Shown in pieces: positions 8,002-16,167 of a stretch of 39,055 bases of DNA. The notes beneath the pieces were generated by a model, which was given only the letters and a program-made list of their open reading frames with translations, was not told the origin of the DNA and did no database searches. Position 1 is the stretch's first letter. The number at the start of each line of letters is the position of its first letter. The DNA lies in assembly GCA_019090885.1 (NCBI GenBank), contig JAHRVC010000088.1:1-39055 (forward strand). The letters run 5' to 3'. A program made the translations under genes and the position numbers. This stretch comes from Marinosulfonomonas sp. (GTDB taxonomy: Bacteria > Pseudomonadota > Alphaproteobacteria > Rhodobacterales > Rhodobacteraceae).

Positions 8002-8030
8002 TTGATTCTAACGCTTGTTAGATTTACAAT
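8002..8030 (+). promoter_or_regulatory. Sigma-70-type promoter of the thiolase-carboxylase operon
   Basis: TTGATT (8002-8007) and TACAAT (8025-8030) are separated by exactly 17 bp, matching 4/6 and 5/6 of the sigma-70 consensus. Transcription would start near 8037, leaving a leader of about 40 bases before the thiolase ATG at 8078. The 16-bp operator copy 2 fills the spacer, the classical position for repression. Confidence 0.65.
8007..8022. promoter_or_regulatory. Candidate TetR-type operator, copy 2
   Basis: TCTAACGCTTGTTAGA is a perfect 6-4-6 inverted repeat placed between the -35 and -10 boxes of the + strand operon. The related copy at 7929-7944 faces the divergent operon. Paired palindromes in a divergent intergenic region recall AtuR/LiuR-type control of acyl-CoA catabolism; that comparison is from memory of those systems and is not proof of homology. 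Confidence 0.7.
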
Positions 8031-8077
8031 TGCAGGCGCCGGATTGGCCGCGCACCACTTTTTGAAAGGCACTGGAT

Positions 8078-9262
8078 ATGAGCAACAAGGCATATGTCGT
8101 CGGAGTGGGTGTTGTCCCGTTTCAAAAACCCGGTGCGTCCGAAAGCTATGATGTGATGGCAGCTACTGCTACACGCACGGCCCTTGCGGATGCTGGTCTG
8201 GATTATAATAAAATTCAGCAGGCCTATGCGGGCTACGTCTATGGCGACAGCACCTGCGGCCAAAAGGCCCTGTATCAGGTGGGGATGACGGGAATTCCAA
8301 TCATCAACGTCAACAACAACTGCTCTACCGGATCATCCGCGCTGTTCATGGCACGCCAAGCTGTCGAAGGCGGCGCTGCGGATTGTGTTTTGGCTGTTGG
8401 CTTTGAGCAGATGCAGCCCGGCGCGATCGGTGCTGTGTTTGAGGATCGGGTCAGCCCGTTTCAGAAATTCGACGACGCCACCGACGATCTGGTCGGGGAT
8501 AATGGCCTGCCGCTGGCGCTGCGTTATTTCGGCGGGGCAGGTAAGGCGCATATGGATGAATTTGGCACCCCGATGGAGGCGTTCGCACAGATCCGCGCCA
8601 AGGCCAGCCGTCATGCGGCCAACAACCCGGTGGCGTTGTTTCGCAAGGAAGTGACGGCCGAAGAAGTTATGGCAGACAAGCTGATCTGGCCCGGCGTTAT
8701 GACGCGTCTGATGGCCTGCCCACCAACCTGCGGGGCGGCGGCGGCGATTGTCTGCACTAAGGAATTTGCCGAACGTAATGGGCTGAACGCCACGGTGCGG
8801 ATCGCAGCACAGGCAATGACAACCGATGGCCCTGCAACCTTTGATGCGGGCGACATGCGCGAAGTCGTTGGGTATTCGATGGCCAAAGAGGCTGGGCGTC
8901 AGGTTTTTGAGGCCGCCGGTATTGGCCCCCAGGACGTCGACGTGGTCGAGCTGCACGATTGTTTTGCCCATAATGAGCTGATTACCTATGAGGCTTTGGG
9001 TCTGTGCGCGCGTGGTGATGCCGCTAAATTTGTGGCCGACGGCGACAATACTTATGGCGGTAAATACGTCACCAACCCGTCGGGCGGCCTGCTGTCCAAG
9101 GGCCACCCGCTGGGGGCCACCGGATTGGCGCAATGCACCGAATTGGTTCAGCAGTTGCGCGGAACCGCCGATGCACGTCAGGTTGATGGCGCGCGACTGG
9201 CGCTGCAACATAACCTTGGCCTTGGTGGCGCTTGCGTCGTGACATTATATGAGGCCGTTTAA
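8078..9262 (+). CDS. SCP2-type thiolase (acetyl-CoA acetyltransferase family)
   Basis: A 394-residue thiolase of the SCP-x/lipid-transfer branch, predicted to split a 3-oxoacyl-CoA with CoA in the cytoplasm. The nucleophile is Cys82 in NVNNNCSTGSSAL. ELHDCFAHNE and the C-terminal GGLLSKGHPLGATG carry the active-site histidine and base region of this subfamily. The HDCF form, instead of the NEAFA of FadA-type thiolases, places it in the SCP2-thiolase group often used for branched or sterol-like substrates. It is the first gene of a six-gene + strand operon, 48 bp after a good promoter with an operator in its spacer. Only a weak GAAAGG ribosome site is seen. Non-thiolytic members of this branch exist (for example retro-aldolase partners), so thiolysis is likely but not certain. 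Confidence 0.88.
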   Translation: MSNKAYVVGVGVVPFQKPGASESYDVMAATATRTALADAGLDYNKIQQAYAGYVYGDSTCGQKALYQVGMTGIPIINVNNNCSTGSSALFMARQAVEGGAADCVLAVGFEQMQPGAIGAVFEDRVSPFQKFDDATDDLVGDNGLPLALRYFGGAGKAHMDEFGTPMEAFAQIRAKASRHAANNPVALFRKEVTAEEVMADKLIWPGVMTRLMACPPTCGAAAAIVCTKEFAERNGLNATVRIAAQAMTTDGPATFDAGDMREVVGYSMAKEAGRQVFEAAGIGPQDVDVVELHDCFAHNELITYEALGLCARGDAAKFVADGDNTYGGKYVTNPSGGLLSKGHPLGATGLAQCTELVQQLRGTADARQVDGARLALQHNLGLGGACVVTLYEAV

Positions 9263-9285
9263 GGCGCTCGCGAAAGGATATTCAA

Positions 9286-10113
9286 TTGGCAAACCTTGAT
9301 GGAAAAGTTGCACTGGTTTCCGGCTCGGGCCGGGGCATCGGGCGCGAGATTGCGCTGAAACTTGCCGCCGAAGGCGCGCGGATTGTGGTGAACGATCTGG
9401 ACGCAGGCCCGGCCGAAGAAACCGCAGCCGCGATTAATGATCTTGGCGGGCAGGCGGCGATCTGTGCTGGCTCTGTCACCGAAGATGGCTTTGCCGACCG
9501 GTTTGTGAGCACTGCGGTCGAAAATTTTGGCGGGCTGGATATCATCATCAACAATGCCGGTTACACTTGGGACAGTGTCGTTCAGAAAATGACCGATGAG
9601 CAATGGCACGCGATCATCGACGTGCATCTGACAGCACCGTTTCAGATCATGCGCGCCGCCGCGCCGGTTTTTCGCGAAAAAGCCAAGGCCGAGGCCGCAG
9701 CCGGGCAGGAAATATTCCGCAAGGTGGTGAACATATCCTCAATCGCGGGAACCGGCGGTAATGCTGGTCAGATTAACTATTCTGCCGCCAAAGCAGGTAT
9801 TTTGGGGCTGACCAAGGCGATGGCCAAGGAATGGGGCCGCTATAAGGTGAACGTGAACGCGGTGGCCTTTGGTCCTATCCGCACCCGTCTGACCGAAGGC
9901 AGCGCCAAGGGCGACAGCACGATCAAGGTGGAAGGCAAAGACATCCGCGTTGGCGTCAGCCCCGATCTGTTAACCCAGATGGAAACCGCGATTCCGCTGG
10001 GGCGGGTTGGTTCGCCACAAGAGGCAGCAGGCGCGGTCTATCTGTTCTGCACGCCTGAATCTAATTATATCACCGGCCAGCATGTTATTTGCGGCGGTGG
10101 TTTTATCCTCTGA
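9286..10113 (+). CDS. SDR-family 3-hydroxyacyl-CoA dehydrogenase-like oxidoreductase
   Basis: A 275-residue classical SDR with complete motifs: GSGRGIG (13-19), NNAG (89-92), catalytic Ser152, Tyr165 and Lys169 (YSAAKAG). An acidic residue after the second strand (NDLDA, 36-40) favours NAD+. Placed directly after a thiolase, it most likely oxidises a 3-hydroxyacyl-CoA to the 3-oxoacyl-CoA which the thiolase splits (inference). The start is TTG 9286: MANLDGKVAL is the normal SDR beginning, no ATG fits, and an AAAGGA site lies about 8 bp upstream. An insertion (EKAKAEAAAGQEIFRK) before the Ser strand matches multifunctional-enzyme-type hydroxyacyl-CoA dehydrogenases. It is 23 bp after the thiolase and 7 bp before the carboxylase beta gene. 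Confidence 0.88.
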   Translation: MANLDGKVALVSGSGRGIGREIALKLAAEGARIVVNDLDAGPAEETAAAINDLGGQAAICAGSVTEDGFADRFVSTAVENFGGLDIIINNAGYTWDSVVQKMTDEQWHAIIDVHLTAPFQIMRAAAPVFREKAKAEAAAGQEIFRKVVNISSIAGTGGNAGQINYSAAKAGILGLTKAMAKEWGRYKVNVNAVAFGPIRTRLTEGSAKGDSTIKVEGKDIRVGVSPDLLTQMETAIPLGRVGSPQEAAGAVYLFCTPESNYITGQHVICGGGFIL

Positions 10114-10120
10114 GGCGACG

Positions 10121-11713
10121 ATGGCAACACTACGATCTGCCCTGAACCCGGCCCTTCCAAGCTTTGTTGCAAACCAACAAGCACAGGAGGTTGGCGTTAC
10201 AACCCTGCGCCAGCGCGTAACTCAGGCCGCCGCCGGTGGCCGACCCGAGATCGTGGCGCGTCATCGCTCGCGCGGCAAATTGCTGGTGCGCGAACGCATT
10301 GACCTGCTGGTCGATCCGGGCACCGCGTTTATGGAACTGTCCACGCTGGCCGCCTACGGCCAATACCGCGGCGAGGTTCCCGGCGCGGGCATCGTGACCG
10401 GTGTTGGTGTGGTGCATGGCACACAATGTATGGTGATTGCCAATGACGCGACGGTGAAGGGTGGCTCTTTTTACCACGAGACGGTGCAAAAACATATTCG
10501 CGCCCAGGAAATCGCCGCTGAAAATCGGCTGCCCTGCCTTTATCTGGTCGACTGTGGTGGGGCCTATCTGCCGGAACAGGACCGGGTCTTTCCCGACGCC
10601 CGCCACTTTGGCAACAGCTTTCATCGTCAGTGCAATATGTCGGCATCCGGCTTGCCGCAAATCTCGGCCGTATTTGGCGGCTGCACGGCGGGCGGGGCGT
10701 ATATTCCGGCCCTTTCGGATGAGGTTATCATGGTGCGCGATCAGGCCCGCATTCATCTGGGTGGCCCGTCGATCGTCAAGGTTGCGATCAACGAAGAAGT
10801 GGATGGTGACACCCTTGGTGGCGCTGAAATGCACACCTATGTTTCGGGCGTGAACGACCATCTGGCGCAGGACGAACATCACGCCTTGGCGCTGATGCGC
10901 GACATCGTGGCGAACCTTAATTTTCAGCGCCCCGCGCCGCTGGCGAATGCGCCGCAAGCGCCGCTGCATGACCCAAGCGAAATTCTTGGCGTGCTCAGTG
11001 CCGACCGCAAGCAGCCCTATGACGTGCGCGAAGTTTTGATCCGGATGATCGACGCGGGCGAGTTTCGTGAATTCAAACCGGAATGGGGCGAAACGCTAGT
11101 ATGTGGCACGGCGCGCATCCACGGCCACACCGTTGGTATCATCGGCAATAACGGCGCGTTGTTTTCGGAAAGCTCGCTGAAGGGCGCGCAATTCGTGTCG
11201 ATGTGCGATCAGCGCAATATCCCGATCCTGTTTTTGCACAATATCACCGGCTTTATGGTTGGAACCGAGGCTGAGCGCGGCGGCATCGCCAAGAACAGCG
11301 CCAAGTTGGTCTATGCCATGTCGGTTGCCAAGGTTCCGAAAATTTCCGTCATCATCGGTGGCTCTTATGGGGCTGGGAACTATGGCATGTGCGGGCGCGG
11401 ATTTGGGCCGCGCTTTCTGTTTGCATGGCCGACAGCGCAACTGGCGACAATGTCGGCAGATATCGCGTCCAACGTGATGATGGAGCTGCGTCGCCAGAAA
11501 GGTGGCGAGGGGATGGACGCCGACCTTGAGCGCATCGAAGCCGAGGTTCGCGCGCAATACGGCGAGCAGTCGGATCCTTATTATGCAACCTCGCGTCTGT
11601 GGGACGATGGCTTGATCGAGCCCGCCCAGACCCGCGATATTCTGGGCCTCTGCCTGTCACTGGTCACCACCGTGCCAGAGCAAACCCGCCACACCCCCGT
11701 ATTCAGAATGTGA
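10121..11713 (+). CDS. Acyl-CoA carboxylase beta subunit (carboxyltransferase), MCC/GCC-like
   Basis: Carboxyltransferase half of a biotin-dependent acyl-CoA carboxylase of the methylcrotonyl-/geranyl-CoA type, moving CO2 from carboxybiotin to the gamma carbon of a 3-methyl-2-enoyl-CoA. The 530-residue length and motifs fit: ARHRSRGKLLVRERI (46-60), NDATVKGGSFY (108-118), LVDCGGAYLPEQDRVFPD (142-159), GGCTAGGAYIPALSDE (186-201), and LHNITGFMVGTEAERGGIAK. It differs from ordinary MCC beta at several places: NSFHRQCN (165-172) where MCC usually has an IFxNQA-like segment, and VAINEEVDGDTLGG in place of AATGE(E/V)VSAEDLGG. These lie near the acyl pocket or conserved core, so substrate range may differ. 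Start ATG 10121 is 7 bp after the SDR stop. It works with the alpha subunit two genes downstream. Confidence 0.9.
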   Translation: MATLRSALNPALPSFVANQQAQEVGVTTLRQRVTQAAAGGRPEIVARHRSRGKLLVRERIDLLVDPGTAFMELSTLAAYGQYRGEVPGAGIVTGVGVVHGTQCMVIANDATVKGGSFYHETVQKHIRAQEIAAENRLPCLYLVDCGGAYLPEQDRVFPDARHFGNSFHRQCNMSASGLPQISAVFGGCTAGGAYIPALSDEVIMVRDQARIHLGGPSIVKVAINEEVDGDTLGGAEMHTYVSGVNDHLAQDEHHALALMRDIVANLNFQRPAPLANAPQAPLHDPSEILGVLSADRKQPYDVREVLIRMIDAGEFREFKPEWGETLVCGTARIHGHTVGIIGNNGALFSESSLKGAQFVSMCDQRNIPILFLHNITGFMVGTEAERGGIAKNSAKLVYAMSVAKVPKISVIIGGSYGAGNYGMCGRGFGPRFLFAWPTAQLATMSADIASNVMMELRRQKGGEGMDADLERIEAEVRAQYGEQSDPYYATSRLWDDGLIEPAQTRDILGLCLSLVTTVPEQTRHTPVFRM

Positions 11714-11721
11714 GGCAGACC

Positions 11722-12504
11722 ATGACCTATGAAACCCTAGATGTGCAGATTGACGCCCGTGGCGTTGCCACGCTGATGATGAACCGCGCTGATAAGCACA
11801 ACGCGCTGGACGCCACGATGATTGCCGAGCTGGAACAGGCAGCCAATGATCTTGGGGCCGATGACGCGGTGCGCATTGTTATCCTGACGGGCGCTGGCAA
11901 AAGCTTTTGTGCGGGCGGTGATTTTAACTGGTTTGCATCCAATGTTGACAAGAACCGTGCCGAACGGATCGCCCAAAGCGGCACGTTGGCAACGATGTTT
12001 AAGGCACTTAATGAAATGCCCAAACCGCTGATCGGGCGGATCAACGGCCCGGCCTATGGCGGTGGCGTCGGCATGGTTTCGGTGTGCGACTATACGATCG
12101 GTGCCGCGCATTCAAAATTTGGTCTGACCGAGGTGCGGCTGGGGCTTTTGCCGGCCAATATCTCGCCCTATGTGGTCAAGCGGATTGGCGCAGCCGCATC
12201 GCGCGAAACGATGCTGTCGGGCGCGTTGTTTGACGCCTCTCGGGCTGAAAAAATCGGTCTGCTGACCGAGGTGGCCGATGATCTGGACGCCGCAGTTGAG
12301 GTCGTCGTGAACGCCCATCTTCAGGCCGCACCCGGCGCAGTTGCCGCCACCAAACGGCTGATCGCCTATGTGGACAGCCATGATCTGCCCGACAACATGA
12401 TCTATACCGCTGACAGTCTGGCGGACGCTTGGGAGACCGAGGAAGGGCGCGAAGGCATCAACAGTTTCATAGAGAAACGCAAACCAAGCTGGCGTCAAAA
12501 GTGA
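11722..12504 (+). CDS. Methylglutaconyl-CoA hydratase-like crotonase (LiuC/AtuE-like, crotonase 4)
   Basis: A 260-residue crotonase closest in look to 3-methylglutaconyl-CoA hydratase (LiuC) and isohexenylglutaconyl-CoA hydratase (AtuE). The diagnostic stretch is FGLTEVRLGLLPANISPYV (133-151), with catalytic Glu137 at the E164 position; the E144 position is Gly117 (YGGGVGMVSVCD). Oxyanion-hole segment FCAGGDFNW is at 62-70. It sits between carboxylase beta (8 bp upstream) and alpha (4-bp overlap), the same order as liuB-liuC-liuD, which supports hydration of the carboxylated glutaconyl-type product to a 3-hydroxyglutaryl-type CoA. The reaction class is well supported by context and motif; the side chain of the substrate is unknown. 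Confidence 0.88.
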   Translation: MTYETLDVQIDARGVATLMMNRADKHNALDATMIAELEQAANDLGADDAVRIVILTGAGKSFCAGGDFNWFASNVDKNRAERIAQSGTLATMFKALNEMPKPLIGRINGPAYGGGVGMVSVCDYTIGAAHSKFGLTEVRLGLLPANISPYVVKRIGAAASRETMLSGALFDASRAEKIGLLTEVADDLDAAVEVVVNAHLQAAPGAVAATKRLIAYVDSHDLPDNMIYTADSLADAWETEEGREGINSFIEKRKPSWRQK

Positions 12505-14504
12505 GTTTTTCACGCGTTCTTATCGCCAATCGGGGCGAGATTGCCCGCCGTATTCAGGCGTCCTGCCGCAGGTTGGGTCTGGAAACGGTTGCGGTGTTTT
12601 CGCAAGCTGACCGGGATGCTCTGTTCGTGGCCGAGGCCGATCACGCGATTTGCATCGGTCCGGCGTCTCCCGCTGAAAGCTATTTGAAGATTGAAGCCAT
12701 TCTGGACGCGGCGCGCACCAGTGGCGCAGGCGCGATCCACCCCGGCTATGGGTTTTTGTCCGAGAATCCCGAATTTGCTGCAGCGGTTGAGGCCGCGGGT
12801 TTGGTCTATGTTGGCCCGACGTCCGAAGCGATCCGGGTAATGGGCTCCAAAATCACGGCCAAGGCCGCAGCCGAAGATGCCGGTGTGCCAACGCTGCCGG
12901 GGTATCGTGGTGACGATCAGTCTGACGCCGCGCTTTTGGCGGCGGCGGAAAAACTCGGCGTGCCGTTTCTGGTCAAGGCTAGTGCTGGCGGTGGCGGGCG
13001 CGGAATGCGGCTGGTTGAAGATCTGGGGGATGCCGCGCAGGCCATCGCATCGGCACGCACCGAAGCCAAGGGCGCGTTTGGGGATGACACAGTTTTCCTT
13101 GAACGTTATTTGGGCCGCGCGCGCCATATCGAAGTGCAGGTTCTGGGCGACACCCATGGCAATCATTTGCACCTGTGGGATCGCGACTGTTCGCTGCAAC
13201 GCAACCACCAGAAGCTGATCGAAGAAGCACCCGCGCCCGATCTGCCCGAAGGTGCGCGGCAGGTGATGCTGGATGCCGCGGTTGGCCTTGGTAAGGCGAT
13301 CAATTATCGTTCCGCTGGAACCGTCGAATATCTTTATGATCCAGCCGATCAAGCGGTTTATTTCCTTGAGATGAACACACGTATTCAGGTCGAACACCCG
13401 GTGACCGAAGCTATCACGGGCATCGACCTGATTGATTGGCAATTGCGGATTGCGCAGGGCGCGGCGCTGACCATGACGCAGGATCAGATACCCTGCGATG
13501 GCCATGCTATCGAAGTGCGTATCGCCGCCGAAAACCCGGCCGAGGGGTTCTTGCCCCAAACCGGCACTCTGTCGCTTTGGCAACCGCCCCAAGGCCCGGG
13601 CCTGCGTCTGGACAGCGGCGTCGGGCAGGGCAGCGACATCTCGCATCACTACGATTCCATGATCGCCAAACTGATCGCCCATGCGCCCGACCGCGCCAGT
13701 GCCATTGGGCGCGCGGTGCAGGGGATCGATGATTTTGCCACCGGCGGTGTTGGGTTGAACCTGTCCTATCAGCGCGAACTTTTGTGCCATCCTGATTTTG
13801 TGGACGTGACCCATTTCACCAGTGGGCTGGACGCAATGTTCCCGGATGGCTGGGCTGCACCAGAACCGGACCCGCAGACACGAGCCTTGGCCGCCTTGGC
13901 GCTGCATCTTCATCTGTCGCAAACGGCACTGGCGACTAACCCTTGGCAATCCTTGGGCAGTTGGCGCCTGACCGATAAGGGGACCGCAAGCTATTGGGAT
14001 GGCGAGGGGGCTGTTATTTCCGTCGCCGGTCGGAGGCCGGATATTGAAGTCACGGATGGCGACGACGACCCGGTCAACTTTCAGCATTCCAGCCTTAACG
14101 ATACCCGCTTTAACGCCACGCTCAACGGCGAGCCGATTACCCGCACCGTTCATTTTGAGCGCCGTGACGGGCAATGGTGCGTGTATATCAACGGGCAGGG
14201 TGGGGCTTTTCAGGTTCCCGTTGCCACGCTTGAAGATCGCCATCTTGTGCAAGGCGGGGGTGATGGTGGCGCGAGCGACGATTTGCTTAGCGCGCCCATG
14301 CCCGGCGCGGTTGTCGAAATAAACATAACACAGGGCCAGCAGGTCAATCGCGGTGACACTCTGGTCGTTCTGGAAGCGATGAAACTGCTGCAAAGTCTGG
14401 CCGCCCCGGCCACCGGCACCATCGCCGAAATATTCTGCGCGCAAGGCGATAACGTCGCCGGCGGCGCGCCCCTTATACGCATAGATCCAAAGGACGAGAC
14501 ATGA
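12501..14504 (+). CDS. Acyl-CoA carboxylase alpha subunit (biotin carboxylase + biotin carrier domain)
   Basis: A 667-residue subunit that carboxylates its own biotin using ATP and bicarbonate. The biotin carboxylase domain (about 1-450) shows VLIANRGEIARR (6-17), the ATP-grasp glycine loop KASAGGGGRGM (159-169), and MNTRIQVEHPVTE (291-303). The usual CSVQRRHQKVIEEAPAP reads CSLQRNHQKLIEEAPAP (230-246), a small deviation. The C-terminal carrier domain has EAMKL with biotinyl-Lys628 instead of the common EAMKM. The start is GTG 12501, inside the GTGA overlap with the crotonase stop; MSFSRVLIANRGEI is the normal N-terminus and no ATG is available. A 4-bp ATGA overlap with the acyl-CoA dehydrogenase gene follows. 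It forms a holoenzyme with the beta subunit encoded at 10121-11713. Confidence 0.93.
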   Translation: MSFSRVLIANRGEIARRIQASCRRLGLETVAVFSQADRDALFVAEADHAICIGPASPAESYLKIEAILDAARTSGAGAIHPGYGFLSENPEFAAAVEAAGLVYVGPTSEAIRVMGSKITAKAAAEDAGVPTLPGYRGDDQSDAALLAAAEKLGVPFLVKASAGGGGRGMRLVEDLGDAAQAIASARTEAKGAFGDDTVFLERYLGRARHIEVQVLGDTHGNHLHLWDRDCSLQRNHQKLIEEAPAPDLPEGARQVMLDAAVGLGKAINYRSAGTVEYLYDPADQAVYFLEMNTRIQVEHPVTEAITGIDLIDWQLRIAQGAALTMTQDQIPCDGHAIEVRIAAENPAEGFLPQTGTLSLWQPPQGPGLRLDSGVGQGSDISHHYDSMIAKLIAHAPDRASAIGRAVQGIDDFATGGVGLNLSYQRELLCHPDFVDVTHFTSGLDAMFPDGWAAPEPDPQTRALAALALHLHLSQTALATNPWQSLGSWRLTDKGTASYWDGEGAVISVAGRRPDIEVTDGDDDPVNFQHSSLNDTRFNATLNGEPITRTVHFERRDGQWCVYINGQGGAFQVPVATLEDRHLVQGGGDGGASDDLLSAPMPGAVVEINITQGQQVNRGDTLVVLEAMKLLQSLAAPATGTIAEIFCAQGDNVAGGAPLIRIDPKDET

Positions 14505-15655
14505 CCGATACAACAAACACCAGCCCGTTCTCCGAAGAGATGGAGATGATCCGCACCCAGATACGGCGCTTTATTGATACCGAAGTCGTGCCAAATGGGG
14601 ATTCTTGGGAAGAAGCCGGAATGATCCCACGCGAGACCCTGCGCCGGATGGGTGAGTTGGGTTTTTTCGGAATGCGTTATGGTGCCGAACACGGCGGGGC
14701 CGAGCTTGACACGATGGCCAGTGTCGTTCTGGCCGAAGAGGTCGGGCGTTCAACATTTGGCGGATTTTCCGCAGCAGTTCTGGTGCATACGGATATGGCG
14801 TCGCCGCACTTGCAAAACGCCGGAACACCCGAACAGATTGCGCGCTGGATGCCTGCGTTAAACAGTGGCGAACATATTTGCGCCGTTGCCGTGACAGAAC
14901 CCGGCGCGGGGTCAGATGTGGCCGGTATGCGCACACGGGCAGTGAAGGACGGCAGCGATTGGGTGCTGAATGGCACCAAGATGTTCATTACCAACGGGGT
15001 GCATGCCAACATCTATTTTGTCGGTGCAAAAACTGATCCGGACGCCAAGGGCTCACGCGGGATCACGATGTTTGCGATCGAAAAAGGCACGCCGGGTTTC
15101 TCGGTTGGCCGGGCGTTGAACAAAACCGGCTGGCTATGTTCAGATACCGCCGAGCTGATCCTTGAAGACGTGCGCGTGCCTGCCGAGAACATTCTGGGCG
15201 AGGTTAATCGCGGCTTTTATTCGGTGATGAAGAACTTTCAGAACGAACGCACCGTTCTGGGCGCAATGGCCGTGGCCGAGGCGCAAAAAGCGCTTGATTT
15301 GACGCTGGAATATGTGCGTGACCGCAAAGCATTTGGCGGCGTTCTATGGGACAAACAGGCGCTGCGCCTGCGTTTGGCGGATTGTCAGACACGGATCGAA
15401 GCGGGGCGTCAGCTGGTCTATCATGCCGCCCGTCTTGATTGCGCCGGGCGCGATTGCGTGCGCGAAGTCTCGATGGTCAAAGCCTATTGCGGCGAGCTGG
15501 TGAACAGCGTGCTTTATGACTGTGTTCAGTTTCACGGCGGTATGGGCTATATGCGCGAAACGCCGGTTGAACGCATGTCGCGCGACGCGCGGGTGCAGGC
15601 CATTGGCGGTGGCGCAACCGAAGTGATGTTGGAAGAGGTCGCCAAGCGGATGTAA
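14501..15655 (+). CDS. Acyl-CoA dehydrogenase 1
   Basis: A 384-residue FAD-dependent acyl-CoA dehydrogenase, introducing a 2,3 double bond into an acyl-CoA and passing electrons to electron-transfer flavoprotein. FAD-binding segments AVTEPGAGSDVAGMRT (130-145) and GTKMFITNG (158-166), and the C-terminal QFHGGMGYMRETPVERMSRDAR (343-364), are typical. The MCAD catalytic Glu position (YEGT) reads IGGGA (368-372), while Glu249 in NFQNERTVLG lies where isovaleryl-CoA dehydrogenase places its base, which fits a branched substrate. In the liu logic it would feed a 3-methyl-enoyl-CoA to the carboxylase encoded directly upstream. It overlaps the alpha subunit gene by 4 bp and ends the six-gene operon, 23 bp from a convergent gene; no clear terminator is seen in that gap. 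Confidence 0.92.
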   Translation: MTDTTNTSPFSEEMEMIRTQIRRFIDTEVVPNGDSWEEAGMIPRETLRRMGELGFFGMRYGAEHGGAELDTMASVVLAEEVGRSTFGGFSAAVLVHTDMASPHLQNAGTPEQIARWMPALNSGEHICAVAVTEPGAGSDVAGMRTRAVKDGSDWVLNGTKMFITNGVHANIYFVGAKTDPDAKGSRGITMFAIEKGTPGFSVGRALNKTGWLCSDTAELILEDVRVPAENILGEVNRGFYSVMKNFQNERTVLGAMAVAEAQKALDLTLEYVRDRKAFGGVLWDKQALRLRLADCQTRIEAGRQLVYHAARLDCAGRDCVREVSMVKAYCGELVNSVLYDCVQFHGGMGYMRETPVERMSRDARVQAIGGGATEVMLEEVAKRM

Positions 15656-15678
15656 TCTGCTGGCGCGCTGTCGGCCAT

Positions 15679-16167
15679 TTAAATTCTGACAAACCCGGGG
15701 TTTTCCAGCTTGTCGCTGGCGAATGCGTGGGATGTTGCTAACAGCATCAGCGCAGTTTCAATCTCGTCCTCGTCGCGGGGCGCAAAGGCCATGACGGCGG
15801 TATCTGAAACTAGGCCTGTTTTGACCATCGGATGCGGCTCACCCCATCCTTTGGCAAGTAAGTCGCGTACGCAAACGCTCGGCAACATCAGGTGCATACT
15901 GCCGTCATAGGCGGGATGCACATGTGCAAACTCGGTTCCGATCATAAAGGATTCTCGGCATCCATGCGCGTGCTCACGCTTCAGGCACAGGGCCTCGGCA
16001 CCGGGAACAGAGATCATTGATGCACGACGCTCAACAAACGGAAAATCAAAGGCGCGGGCCTTAAATGCTTCGTGTATTGCAAGCGGTGAATTTTGGTCAA
16101 CCTGCTCGTGCGGCGCACAGTCCGTGGTGCGCGGAGGCGGGCCGGATCGGGGTTTTAAATCAAAAAT
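15679..16167 (-). CDS. Luciferase-domain (DUF5519-like) protein with apparent AUU start
   Basis: Protein of the small 'luciferase domain' family (DUF5519-like), whose biochemical role I do not know. The central part reads GTEFAHVHPAYDGSMHL..LPS and GWGEPHPM, which I recognise from that family. An internal ATG at 16017 would give 112 residues, but the frame upstream of it stays open and reads LKPRSGPPPRTTDCAPHE..QNSPLAIHEAF, which looks like the family's normal N-terminus. In that 5' stretch there is no ATG, GTG, TTG or CTG in frame back to the MaoC-gene stop. A good AGGAGA ribosome site (16174-16179) sits 6 bp before an ATT at 16165-16167, giving 162 residues. Either ATT is the start, as in infC, or the start codon has been lost. 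It follows the MaoC gene by 108 bp and may be cotranscribed with it. Confidence 0.7.
   Translation of the reverse strand: MFDLKPRSGPPPRTTDCAPHEQVDQNSPLAIHEAFKARAFDFPFVERRASMISVPGAEALCLKREHAHGCRESFMIGTEFAHVHPAYDGSMHLMLPSVCVRDLLAKGWGEPHPMVKTGLVSDTAVMAFAPRDEDEIETALMLLATSHAFASDKLENPGFVRI

Noticed and set aside
12510-14516. 668-residue open frame on the minus strand opposite the biotin carboxylase gene
   Set aside because: It mirrors the codon structure of a clear biotin carboxylase gene and has no recognisable domain; it is an antisense shadow common in GC-rich genes.
15679-16017. 112-residue version of the luciferase-domain protein
   Set aside because: It would discard 50 family-like residues and has no good ribosome site; the longer AUU-start reading is preferred though unproven.
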